Positions 42,253 through 50,911 of a DNA stretch of 64,000 nt are shown one piece after another. The position numbers and the translations under genes are program-made. The DNA is taken from NCBI GenBank assembly GCA_963617275.1, contig CAVENX010000003.1:1-64000 (forward strand), in the 5' to 3' direction. This DNA is from Limivicinus sp963617275 (GTDB taxonomy: Bacteria; Bacillota; Clostridia; Oscillospirales; Oscillospiraceae). The notes beneath the pieces were generated by a model. It had not been told where the DNA came from, searched no databases, and worked only from the letters and a program-made list of their open reading frames with translations. Every line of letters starts with the position of its first letter. Positions within the stretch are counted from its first letter, which is position 1.

Positions 42253-42926
42253 AAGCTGGAATGACTATCATACGGAATATCGCTCGTCCCTCCAAGGAGC
42301 TGGTGGAGGCTTTCCGCGATATTCCGGCCGCAAACCTGGATGATTGCATGGGGAGAACAGCGTCAATAGGGCCAAGTATCTTCCCCATCGGGAGAAAAAA
42401 AATCCTCGGTACCGCATTTACCGTTCGCGTCCCGCAGGGCGACAATCTCATGGTTCATAAGGCCTTGGATATGGCTCAGCCCGGAGATATTTTAGTCATA
42501 GATGCCAGCGGGTATATGAACCGCAGTATTATGGGAAGCCTTATGGCTACCTATTGCAATGTGCGCGGTCTTGCGGGCATTGTGATCAACGGCTGCATCC
42601 GCGACCGCGATGAGCTTTCAAATATGGACTTTCCGGTATATGCCTGCGGGTCAACTCCCAACGGTCCATATAAAAACGGGCCGGGCGAAATAAATGTACC
42701 GGTAACGATCGGTGAGCGCGTCGTTTTTCCCGGCGATATCATTGCAGGAGACGGCGACGGCCTTGTTGTGATTCGTCCTCAGGAGGCGGAAAGCGTACTC
42801 GCTGACGCGAAGAGGATAATGCTCAAAGAAGCGGAAATCATGAAAGATATCCTGGAAAAACATTCATACCCACGTCCGTGGGTAGACGACAAGCTACGAG
42901 AATTAGGCTACGAAAACACAGAATAA
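42249..42926 (+). CDS. RraA-like protein (HMG/oxaloacetate aldolase family)
   Basis: 225 residues from the ATG at 42249, overlapping the preceding stop (ATGA). The family core is seen in DCMGRTASIGPSIFP, GTAFTVRVPQGDNLMVHKAL, GDILVIDASGYMNRSIMGSLMA and GIVINGCIRDRDEL, which carries the Arg/Asp pair used for metal and pyruvate enolate chemistry, then GDIIAGDGDGLVVI. RraA homologues act either as RNase E inhibitors or, as is likely here, as 4-hydroxy-4-methyl-2-oxoglutarate aldolase/oxaloacetate decarboxylases. In this island a lyase role is the better guess. Confidence 0.85.
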   Translation: MKAGMTIIRNIARPSKELVEAFRDIPAANLDDCMGRTASIGPSIFPIGRKKILGTAFTVRVPQGDNLMVHKALDMAQPGDILVIDASGYMNRSIMGSLMATYCNVRGLAGIVINGCIRDRDELSNMDFPVYACGSTPNGPYKNGPGEINVPVTIGERVVFPGDIIAGDGDGLVVIRPQEAESVLADAKRIMLKEAEIMKDILEKHSYPRPWVDDKLRELGYENTE

Positions 42927-42942
42927 CATAATAAGGTGAAAA

Positions 42943-44238
42943 ATGGATTGTAGAGAATACCATGCATTTATTGATATCCTGAAGGAAGAACTGCTCCCTG
43001 CAATGGGATGTACCGAACCGATTGCGGTAGCATACTGTGCGGCAACGGCTCAGCAGGCGCTTGGACAGAAGCCAGATCGTGTCAAAATAGAAGCCAGCGG
43101 CAACATTATAAAAAACGTAAAAAGTGTTGTTGTCCCCAACACAGACGAATCCAAAGGCTTGGAAGCAGCTGCGGCTATCGGTATTGTTGCCGGTAAACCT
43201 GACAAGAAACTTCAGGTTATTGCCGAAGTATCCGAACAGCAGAAAAAAGACTTTCACATGTTTATGGACACAGTTCCGATCACTGTTGGTGTAAGCAAAT
43301 CCGGGTTAGTTTTTGATATCGTAATTACCTTGTTCCACGGCGAGCAATATGCGAAATGCAGAATTATAAACAACCACACAAATATCGTTCTCCTTGAGTG
43401 CAACGGTAATGTGCTTATTTCCAAACAGGTGGAGGAAAATTGTGAGGCCGGTATGACCGACCGCTCTTTCATTAAGCTTGAAAAAATTTTTGACTTTGCA
43501 AATTCGGTAAATATTGAAGATGTAAAACAGCTGTTGGATACACAGATCCAGTACAACATGGCCATTGCCTCAGAAGGGTTGAATAATAACTACGGTGCAA
43601 ACATCGGTTCTTCTTTGCTTGCGGCAAACAAAAACACATATGAGAGTAAAACCATGGAATCTACCCGCCTGCTGGCCAGAGCAATGGCGGCGGCAGGCTC
43701 GGATGCCCGTATGAACGGGTGTGAACTGCCGGTCGTTATCAATTCCGGAAGCGGAAATCAGGGCATTACCGCTTCTGTTCCCGTCATTGTCTACGCGCAG
43801 GCTTTGAAAGTCGATAGCGAAAAAATGTATCGCGCCCTGGTGCTTTCTAATTTGATCGCCATATACCAGAAAACTTTTATCGGCCGACTTTCCGCATACT
43901 GCGGTGCCATCAGCGCGGGATGCGCGGCAGGATGTGCAATTGCTTACCTACAGGGTGGAGATCTGGATGTTATAGCGCACACACTGGTAAATTCTGTGTC
44001 GATTTCTTCCGGCATTATCTGCGACGGAGCCAAACCCTCCTGTGCGGCAAAAATTGCCTTGGCCGTTGACACAGGAATCTTTGGATATGAAATGTATAAA
44101 AAAGGCAATCAACTGCGCAGGCAGGATGGTATCGTGCGTGGAAGCGCCGACGAGATGGTAGTCAGTGTCGGCAAGCTTGCAAGCGAAGGTATGAGAAAGA
44201 CAGACGATGTGATTCTTCAGATCATGCTTGAAAAATAA
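42943..44238 (+). CDS. cyuA: L-cysteine desulfidase, CyuA/UPF0597 family
   Basis: 431 residues. ELLPAMGCTEPIAVAYCAATA (about 16-36), SGSGNQGITASVPVI, GAISAGCAAGCAIAY and CDGAKPSCAAKIA contain the conserved cysteines that bind an Fe-S cluster in the CyuA family. It breaks cysteine into pyruvate, ammonia and sulfide under anaerobic conditions; some relatives act on serine. As the last gene of the operon it suggests the imported compound yields cysteine or a relative. Opposes the biosynthetic cysK-cysE pair at 58080. Confidence 0.9.
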   Translation: MDCREYHAFIDILKEELLPAMGCTEPIAVAYCAATAQQALGQKPDRVKIEASGNIIKNVKSVVVPNTDESKGLEAAAAIGIVAGKPDKKLQVIAEVSEQQKKDFHMFMDTVPITVGVSKSGLVFDIVITLFHGEQYAKCRIINNHTNIVLLECNGNVLISKQVEENCEAGMTDRSFIKLEKIFDFANSVNIEDVKQLLDTQIQYNMAIASEGLNNNYGANIGSSLLAANKNTYESKTMESTRLLARAMAAAGSDARMNGCELPVVINSGSGNQGITASVPVIVYAQALKVDSEKMYRALVLSNLIAIYQKTFIGRLSAYCGAISAGCAAGCAIAYLQGGDLDVIAHTLVNSVSISSGIICDGAKPSCAAKIALAVDTGIFGYEMYKKGNQLRRQDGIVRGSADEMVVSVGKLASEGMRKTDDVILQIMLEK

Positions 44239-44401
44239 TTGCTTATATCAGCGCGGCGAACATAGCTACGCTCACCTTTGCTATTGATTTTCTATCGGCA
44301 ATTTCAATCCTCCATAATATTCCCAAGCATTTTTTACCAGTCAAACATTACCGCAAAAAAGATCGTTGTCTTCTTGACTTCGGTCTTTTTTGTGTTTCAA
44401 A

Positions 44402-44442
44402 AAAACAGAATGCCGTTTTTGCAGCATTCTGTTTTTTAATGT
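44402..44442. terminator. Bidirectional terminator between cyuA and the efflux operon
   Basis: AACAGAATGC pairs with GCATTCTGTT around CGTTTTTGCA; A run before and T run after make it usable on both strands. The gap 44239-44461 holds nothing else recognised apart from a weaker GACTTCGGTC hairpin with TTTTTTG at 44381-44395. Confidence 0.85.
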
Positions 44443-44461
44443 ATTATTTATGGCCGCCGGT

Positions 44462-46975
44462 TTAATTCATGCCCGGCGGCTGAGGCATATCCGTGCCCAA
44501 CGAAAAATCGTTGTCGAGCTTGTCATAGTAGCTGTACCACACGGTATCCCCCGCTTTCAGTCCGGAGGTTATTTCCGTCAATATGCCGTCGGATGCGCCC
44601 GTTGTCACATCAACGGGATTCCCCAGAGCGCCGGTTTTGCTGTCATAGCTTGTGTAAACGTATGTCCTCGTTCCCTCGCTGACAAGCGCCTCGCTCGGAA
44701 CGGTCAGCAGATCCTCATCCGTCTCAAGTGTGATGAGCGCCGCCGCGTTCATCCCGGCTACCATGTTAGGAGCACGGTCAATGGTCACTTCGGCGGTATA
44801 CTTGGTGTTGCCGCCGCTGTTGCTGCCGGAAACGCCTATGTCCGTAATGATGCCGTCAAACGACTGTCCCGCAAGCGCATCGAGTGTTATCTGAACGTCC
44901 TGCCCCTTTTTGATTGAGAGGATATCCAGCTCATCAACGGTTATATCAACGGTCATTGTGTCCTGCGGCGTGACGGACATTATTTTCGTCTGCTTGGTAG
45001 GATAATATTCATAGGCCGCCTGCACTACGGTCGAGCCGGTCATCCCGGATGCTGAACCGCCTGTCATCTGTCCGCCGGACATGGAAGCATCTCCGGGCAC
45101 TGTTCCTCCGCCCGCCGAGCCGCTGCCGGCCGACGAACCGCCGGAAATGATCGTGCCATTTTCGTCAACGACTGAAACGCTCAGCGCTTCGTCGTAGGTA
45201 CTCTGGCTCTGAACCGAATACGTAAACAGAAGCAGCGCGCCCTCTTTTGCGTTTCCCGCGTTCAGGCCATAGCTTGGAACAGGCAGGATTTTTCCCTCGT
45301 CGCAATCGGCTCCATTTATCACGGCGTCAAGAGCCTGTCGGGAAACCTCATATCTGTCTCCTCTTGTTTCCCGATAGGCAACAGAGACGATCTCGCCGTT
45401 ATTATCAAGATTCACAGCGGTTATCACGCCTGCGGAATAGTATATGCCCGGCATAGCGGCAGGAAAGTCATTGACTTGCTTCAGAACCGCAGCATTCCCC
45501 CGGTCAACAAGGGAGGCAGGCGCCGCTTTTTCTTCGCTCTTCTCCGCTGTGGTGGATGCCCAGACGGTCACGCCGCTGATTTCGGTGGAAACGGAATTGA
45601 GGGTATATGTATCGGGACTTGCGCAGTAATACTCAAAAACAAAAATGATCTGACCGACATTGCTTTCACTTATCTGCGAAGTATCCACGCCGTAATTATT
45701 AAGCTGTTCAAAGCTCAGGTTGTCCTGCCACGATGCGTCTGCAACGGCGTTTATCGCCGTAAGCCTTTCTGAATACCTGTTGTCCGTGCGCAGGATATTT
45801 ATCCACGAGTTGCCCGGATTCACGGCGGCATCATAATTTGTGACCATGTAATTCACCTTGCCCGCCTCATAGTAGACGTATGGGTATCCCTCCGCGGCAG
45901 TGTCGGACACAACATGATCTGTGCCGCCGTTTTCAAGAGTTGTCACATTTGTCAGCAGGTCAAGCACGGCATTTTCCTCCCCGCTCGCCGCAAGAAGCTC
46001 TGCCGCCGCGTCCTCGTCAATGCCGCTGACAACACCGGCGGAAGAGGCGTTCACCGTACCGTCGGTATACATTCTGAACAGCTCTTCCATATACCCCGCA
46101 AGTTCGGTATGCTTCGACGCATATACGCCATATTCTGCGCTGCTGCTGTTGCCGGAGTAAGTGAAGACCGTTCCTCCGGCCTGCATATCCTGATTTATTT
46201 TTACATGCACCGCCTCAATGGTGCCGTTATATCCGCTGATTTTTAGCGGAGAGTGAACATAAAGCTCACCACTGCCTATCGTTTCGGAATTTTCGTTGAA
46301 TACGCTTACGCTCTCGCCAACGGCGCGCCCGTCCTGATTTATTGTAATGACGGTGACGCCGTTTTTCTTGCTCTCCGCGTGGCCGGAAAGAATTGTACCG
46401 TCAGGGGCGGCGACGCCCACGCTGCTGCCTACGGGGATAGCGTCGGTTTCTATATCCACTGCAAGAAGGCCGTCAAGCGACAATACGGCAAGCGCGCCGT
46501 GCTCAAGCATAACGTCGCTTATACTGTCGCCGGCATCTGCATAAAGCTCCATAACGCGTCCGGCGGAAGCTGTGGTGAGGAAATTTATCTCACCAGTGTC
46601 CGTATAGAGCGCCATCTGCGTTTCAACATACTCAAGATCTTCCTGGTACTCATATATCGAGTTCATGACGTCTATCCTGTCAACCTCGGCAAGGGGCTTA
46701 CCCTCGGTGACAAAATCGCCGTTGTTCACAAGATATTTCGTCACTTCAACGCCGTAGGGGAGCTTGATCTCAACGGCATCTTCATCCGTGAGCGTCCCCG
46801 CACCGGAAACGGTTTTGCTTATGTCGGCAAGAGCAGCCTCCGCAGACAATATGCTTGCCTTATCGCCGGACGCGTCCTTAGCGCTTTCAAGCGCGAAGGG
46901 TACGATCACGAGCGCGGCGGCCAGAAGCACGGCCAGAACGCTGAATATGTACTTTTTTGCTGATTTCTTCTCCAT
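44462..46975 (-). CDS. Efflux adaptor (HlyD/MacA-like), large form
   Basis: 837 residues, long for a periplasmic-adaptor-type protein (usually 350-450). One N-terminal transmembrane segment (about 7-28), a biotinyl-lipoyl-like region (ISKTVSGAGTLTDEDAVEIKLPYGVEVTKYLV, given as position 50-82), a long alpha/beta middle that includes G5-like and coiled parts, a Gly/Ser-rich linker near 640, and C-terminal beta barrel and membrane-proximal domains (DVQITLDALAGQSFDGIITDIG). Faces outward. Last gene of a four-gene operon with an ATPase and a MacB-like permease. In a Gram-positive cell it may form an export conduit through the wall. Confidence 0.8.
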   Translation of the reverse strand: MEKKSAKKYIFSVLAVLLAAALVIVPFALESAKDASGDKASILSAEAALADISKTVSGAGTLTDEDAVEIKLPYGVEVTKYLVNNGDFVTEGKPLAEVDRIDVMNSIYEYQEDLEYVETQMALYTDTGEINFLTTASAGRVMELYADAGDSISDVMLEHGALAVLSLDGLLAVDIETDAIPVGSSVGVAAPDGTILSGHAESKKNGVTVITINQDGRAVGESVSVFNENSETIGSGELYVHSPLKISGYNGTIEAVHVKINQDMQAGGTVFTYSGNSSSAEYGVYASKHTELAGYMEELFRMYTDGTVNASSAGVVSGIDEDAAAELLAASGEENAVLDLLTNVTTLENGGTDHVVSDTAAEGYPYVYYEAGKVNYMVTNYDAAVNPGNSWINILRTDNRYSERLTAINAVADASWQDNLSFEQLNNYGVDTSQISESNVGQIIFVFEYYCASPDTYTLNSVSTEISGVTVWASTTAEKSEEKAAPASLVDRGNAAVLKQVNDFPAAMPGIYYSAGVITAVNLDNNGEIVSVAYRETRGDRYEVSRQALDAVINGADCDEGKILPVPSYGLNAGNAKEGALLLFTYSVQSQSTYDEALSVSVVDENGTIISGGSSAGSGSAGGGTVPGDASMSGGQMTGGSASGMTGSTVVQAAYEYYPTKQTKIMSVTPQDTMTVDITVDELDILSIKKGQDVQITLDALAGQSFDGIITDIGVSGSNSGGNTKYTAEVTIDRAPNMVAGMNAAALITLETDEDLLTVPSEALVSEGTRTYVYTSYDSKTGALGNPVDVTTGASDGILTEITSGLKAGDTVWYSYYDKLDNDFSLGTDMPQPPGMN

Positions 46976-46988
46976 CTGCCCTGCCTCC

Positions 46989-48179
46989 TTAACCGCCGTA
47001 ATGCAGCGCGTCGATAGGCTTCATCTTTGCGGCCTTGTTCGCCGGATAAAGCCCGAACACCACACCGATAATAAAACAGAATACCACGCTCAGCAGCACA
47101 ACGCCGCCGTCAAGCTCAAAACTCAGGCTGAGGCTGGAAACAACGACTGAGACCGTGCGCAGGATGCTCCACGAGAGGAATATGCCTATCGCGCACCCCA
47201 TCATGCACAGCACGACCGCCTCCATGAGGAATTGCTGAAGGATCGTGCCGCGGCTTGCGCCAATTGCCTTGCGTATGCCTATCTCACGCGTGCGTTCGGT
47301 GACTGTGACCATCATGATGTTCATAATGCCTATGCCGCCGACTATGAGGGAAATTCCGGCGATGCCGCCGAGGAGTATCGACAGCACGGACGTTACGCTG
47401 CTCATCGCGTCCTCAAGTACGGCGAGGGTGCTGATAGTGTAAGCGTCGTCGTCCTGTTCAAAGCGTTCAAGCATAGTGCTGTCAAAATAGGCCTCCAGCT
47501 GTTCCATGGTATAGTTTTCCGCCGCGCTTGCCGTAAAGCTCGTTATGTCGGCGCTCACGGAGGAGGAAAGGCGCATGAGCGAGGTATACGGAATGTATGC
47601 CGTAAGCGTCCCGGAGGTCATAGCGCCCATGACGGAATCATCCTCCGCCAGTACGCCGACAACGGTAAATCTCATGCCGTTAAGGCTTATTTCCTGCCCT
47701 ACACAGTCCTCAAAGCCGATAAGCTCTGTCGCAAGCGCGTTGTTCACTACGCAGACACGCGTGTTGTTATCAACATCGCTTGATTTGAGGAACCGTCCAA
47801 GGGAGAGAGCAAGCCCCTCAACGTCGTAGTATGCGGGCGTCGTGCCGTACACCGTGACGGAATCGGACTCACCGCCGAATTTGCCTGTGCAGGAGCTTGA
47901 CGCCGTCGGCGCGACAAGCCCGACGGGGTTGTCTGCGTCCATCCACTCGTTGAGATCGTCCATTCTTATCGGGTCGCCCTTGTCGTCGTTCACCGTGACG
48001 CTCACAAGGTCGCTGCCGAGACTTGAAACTGCGTCGGTAACGGAGCTTGTAGCGCCGTTTACAAGGCTTACCAATACTACCAGCGCCATAACGCCGATTA
48101 TTATGCCCAGCATCGTGAGTATCGCTCTGAATTTGTTTGTGCTTATGCTGCGCAGAGCCATTTTGAATGACAGTATCAT
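46989..48179 (-). CDS. MacB/FtsX-like ABC permease
   Basis: 396 residues. N-terminal MALRSISTNKFRAILTMLGIIIGVMALV forms the first helix; an extracellular MacB-type periplasmic-core domain (about 45-240) follows; then three helices with the FtsX signature TERTREIGIRKAIGASR (about 290-306). It transmits ATPase strokes to the outer domain, as MacB does for toxins, peptides or lipoproteins. Overlaps the ATPase stop by four bases. Adaptor genes on both sides. Confidence 0.9.
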   Translation of the reverse strand: MILSFKMALRSISTNKFRAILTMLGIIIGVMALVVLVSLVNGATSSVTDAVSSLGSDLVSVTVNDDKGDPIRMDDLNEWMDADNPVGLVAPTASSSCTGKFGGESDSVTVYGTTPAYYDVEGLALSLGRFLKSSDVDNNTRVCVVNNALATELIGFEDCVGQEISLNGMRFTVVGVLAEDDSVMGAMTSGTLTAYIPYTSLMRLSSSVSADITSFTASAAENYTMEQLEAYFDSTMLERFEQDDDAYTISTLAVLEDAMSSVTSVLSILLGGIAGISLIVGGIGIMNIMMVTVTERTREIGIRKAIGASRGTILQQFLMEAVVLCMMGCAIGIFLSWSILRTVSVVVSSLSLSFELDGGVVLLSVVFCFIIGVVFGLYPANKAAKMKPIDALHYGG

Positions 48180-48847
48180 CTTTCCACCTCCGTAAGCCTG
48201 CCGTCACGGATACGGATGCTCCGCGCCGCCTGTGCGGCAACATCGTTGTCATGGGTTATGAGCACGATTGTGTTGCCCGCTTCATGCAGCTCGTGGAACA
48301 TCTCCATGATCTCCGCGCTCGTCTTGGAATCGAGATTTCCGGTAGGTTCGTCCGCAAGGATAAGTGATGGGCGCGTAACGAGGGCACGGGCTATCGCAAC
48401 ACGCTGCTGCTGACCGCCGGAAAGCTCTGTCGGCATATGCCTGGCGCGCTTTGAAAGCCCCACCCGCTTGAGCGCCTGACACACACGTTCCTGCCGTTCG
48501 GCTCTTTTTACACCCTGATAGATGAGCGGCAGCTCAACATTTTCCTCCGCCGACATCTTTGCGATAAGATTGAAGCTCTGAAAAACAAAGCCTATCTTGT
48601 TGTTGCGCACCTTTGCAAGCTGGTTTTCCGTATAATCGTCTATTGGTATGCCGTCAAGCTTATAGACGCCGCTGTCCGCTATATCAAGGCAGCCGATTAT
48701 GTTCATGAGCGTCGATTTGCCAGAGCCTGACGGGCCTATTATGCTGACAAATTCATGGGGATAGATATGCATTGTGGCATGGTCGAGCGCTTTTACCTTC
48801 TCATCCCCGACAAGGTAGAATTTTGAAACGTCTTTTAAATCTATCAT
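48176..48847 (-). CDS. MacB/LolD-type ABC ATPase
   Basis: 223 residues. Walker A GPSGSGKST (about 38-46), Q-loop VFQSFNL, signature TELSGGQQQRVAIARAL, Walker B LILADEPTGNLDS, H-loop ITHD. Length and motifs fit the LolD/MacB exporter ATPases. Starts four bases after the stop of the adaptor gene upstream and overlaps the permease gene. Confidence 0.94.
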   Translation of the reverse strand: MIDLKDVSKFYLVGDEKVKALDHATMHIYPHEFVSIIGPSGSGKSTLMNIIGCLDIADSGVYKLDGIPIDDYTENQLAKVRNNKIGFVFQSFNLIAKMSAEENVELPLIYQGVKRAERQERVCQALKRVGLSKRARHMPTELSGGQQQRVAIARALVTRPSLILADEPTGNLDSKTSAEIMEMFHELHEAGNTIVLITHDNDVAAQAARSIRIRDGRLTEVER

Positions 48848-48850
48848 GGC

Positions 48851-50686
48851 TCAACCTCTGCCGGGCATTCCGCCGCCCATATTACCGCCGCCGGGGCCGC
48901 CGCCAAAACCGCCCATATTACCGCCGCCGGGGCCGCCGCCAAAGCCGCCCATATCTCCGCCGGGCATTCCGCCGAAGTCCGGGAAGGCGTTGTCTTCCTT
49001 CTCAACATAGTAAACGGTGTCGCCCTCGCTCAGACCGGAGCTTATTTCGACATAGCTTGAGTTGGAAAGTCCCGTCGTTACCTCTTTCCTGCCGCCGTAC
49101 TCATGATTTTCGTAGTCATAGCTTGTGTATACATATGAGGTGGAGCTGGTCTGGTGCAGCGCGTCAACGGGTATTATGAGTGCGTTTTCCTTGCCCTGAA
49201 TGGTGACATACACCGATGCGGACATACCGGAGAGCATTTTGTCCGTCTTGTCAATGGAAACTACCGCGGAATATTTCGTAACGCCTGAGTTTGAGGTACT
49301 GGCGCTCCTGCTGATCTCCGTGACCGTGCCGTCAAACGCCTCGTCGTCGCTTATGGAAGAGATATAGACCTCCGCTTTCTGCCCGACCTCGAGTGTGAGA
49401 ATGTCGCTTTCATCCACGCTCAGCGTTATTTCCATAGTCAGATCGGGACAGATCGTGCAGATATCTACGGTGCCGTCGTCGTTTGTCTTGGCCGTGGACG
49501 AGGTAGTGGTCGTGGAAGAGGAAGTGCCTGACGTACCGCCGAAGAACGAGGAATATGAGGAGCTTGCGGCCTGTGTGGTCGTGGTAGTGGTCACGACAAC
49601 GTCGTCGTCATCCTTTTCTTCGTATTCAACAGAGCATATCGTTCCCGAAAACGGCGCGGCAAGCCCGCCGTTCATGTTGAGTGCAAGAAGCTCCTGCAAG
49701 GTTTCTTCAAGCTCCTCGCGTTGCTTGAGAAGCGCGTAATAGTTGTTGTAATATTCTGTATTTGTGAGGGTAAACAGAAGTCCCGAGGAATAGAGCTTCT
49801 GATTTTCCGTGACATAGCAGGCGTTCACCGTGCCCGCAACGCCGGTTATGCGCAGGGGGCTGTTTATATAAAGCTCACCCTCGCCGAGTTTTTCGCCGTC
49901 TTCGCTCATAACAGTGACCATTTCGCCGCTGCGCGGCCCGTCGTCGCTCACGACGACAACGGCCTGACCGGAATAGATGTCGTTTACAAGAGCGTTTATT
50001 TCGCTCCCGTCCTCGCGGATAACGGTGAGCTGCATCCCCTTTTCAAGCGAACCCGCATCGATCTTGACCGCCATGTAGCCGTCAAGGGATATCTCGGCAA
50101 GTGCGCCGTATTTGTACATGACACTTGCCACGTCGTCGCCCACGGCGGCGTTCACAGCCTTTACCCGTCCGGGAAGTCCCGTGCTTATGTAGTCGTTGGC
50201 GTAGTCGCTTCCGGCGCTGTTGAGATCCTTGTCAAGCTTGACGATATCCGCCTGCACATCCGACATTGCAGCCAGAACCGTGCGGTTGTCAACTGTGGCG
50301 ATTATTTCACCCTCCTCAACGGTATCGTTGACGCTGACAAGCACCTCGTCAACATCGACGCCGTCTGGGATATGGAGCTGTTTGATATCAACGTTCGACA
50401 GCGTACCGCTGCCGGAAACAGTCGTGCTGATGCTGCCTGTCTTCACCTCAGCGGTTATAATGTCTTCATCGCTCGCGGCAAACTCGGTATTGACCTTTTT
50501 CCGAAGGCTGATTACCGTGATCGTCAGCGCTATGCCGAGTATGAGCACAACTGAGATTATCGTTATTATCAGGCGGCGTTTTTTCCGTTTTTTTGCCTTG
50601 CTGAGAGAATCGAAAAGTTCCTCGTCCTTTTTCTGCTTTTCCATGCTCTCAACTGCAGCTTCATCGTTTCTGCGGTTCTCGTCCAT
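48851..50686 (-). CDS. Efflux adaptor (HlyD/MacA-like) with Gly-rich tail
   Basis: 611 residues. Charged cytoplasmic N-terminus, one transmembrane helix (about 38-60), lipoyl-like domain (TTVSGSGTLSNVDIKQLHIPDGVDVDEVLV region, 85-115), a short coiled segment near 325-345, a Ser/Thr-rich stretch around 375-415, beta-barrel domain, and a C-terminal tail of two perfect 12-residue repeats MGGFGGGPGGGN. First gene of the operon; it and the 837-residue adaptor share overall layout, so they may form a mixed adaptor ring. Confidence 0.82.
   Translation of the reverse strand: MDENRRNDEAAVESMEKQKKDEELFDSLSKAKKRKKRRLIITIISVVLILGIALTITVISLRKKVNTEFAASDEDIITAEVKTGSISTTVSGSGTLSNVDIKQLHIPDGVDVDEVLVSVNDTVEEGEIIATVDNRTVLAAMSDVQADIVKLDKDLNSAGSDYANDYISTGLPGRVKAVNAAVGDDVASVMYKYGALAEISLDGYMAVKIDAGSLEKGMQLTVIREDGSEINALVNDIYSGQAVVVVSDDGPRSGEMVTVMSEDGEKLGEGELYINSPLRITGVAGTVNACYVTENQKLYSSGLLFTLTNTEYYNNYYALLKQREELEETLQELLALNMNGGLAAPFSGTICSVEYEEKDDDDVVVTTTTTTQAASSSYSSFFGGTSGTSSSTTTTSSTAKTNDDGTVDICTICPDLTMEITLSVDESDILTLEVGQKAEVYISSISDDEAFDGTVTEISRSASTSNSGVTKYSAVVSIDKTDKMLSGMSASVYVTIQGKENALIIPVDALHQTSSTSYVYTSYDYENHEYGGRKEVTTGLSNSSYVEISSGLSEGDTVYYVEKEDNAFPDFGGMPGGDMGGFGGGPGGGNMGGFGGGPGGGNMGGGMPGRG
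48875..48946 (-). repeat. 36-base tandem repeat in the adaptor tail
   Basis: Two copies (48875-48910 and 48911-48946), identical but for one base, encode the 12-residue glycine-rich unit. A length-variable slippage-prone tract. Confidence 0.85.
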
Positions 50687-50750
50687 GACAGTCTGCTCCT
50701 TGGTGTAGAATAATACATAAGAGGAAAAACGTGGAATCTGTTTTTCCCAA

Positions 50751-50761
50751 ATACGACGTAT
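50751..50761. promoter_or_regulatory. Palindrome upstream of the efflux operon
   Basis: ATACGACGTAT, an odd-centred perfect palindrome, 65 bases before the first adaptor gene. Could be half of an operator. The intergenic stretch 50687-50911 shows no strong promoter apart from this. Confidence 0.25.
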
Positions 50762-50911
50762 ACTTTATCATAGGCACAGTGTGGTTTTATTAAGGAATTG
50801 CGAATAAATTTTAAATTCAGACGGTTTTAAGGTTGCAATACACTTATTGATATACTATAATAAATTTGCATTGATGTGGCTATGCCAAACAGTGGGAGGA
50901 GGCGTGTACGG

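Noticed and set aside
32425..44238. Integrative conjugative element or prophage
   Set aside because: No integrase, relaxase, type IV secretion or phage genes lie within or beside the island, and no flanking direct repeat was found by eye.
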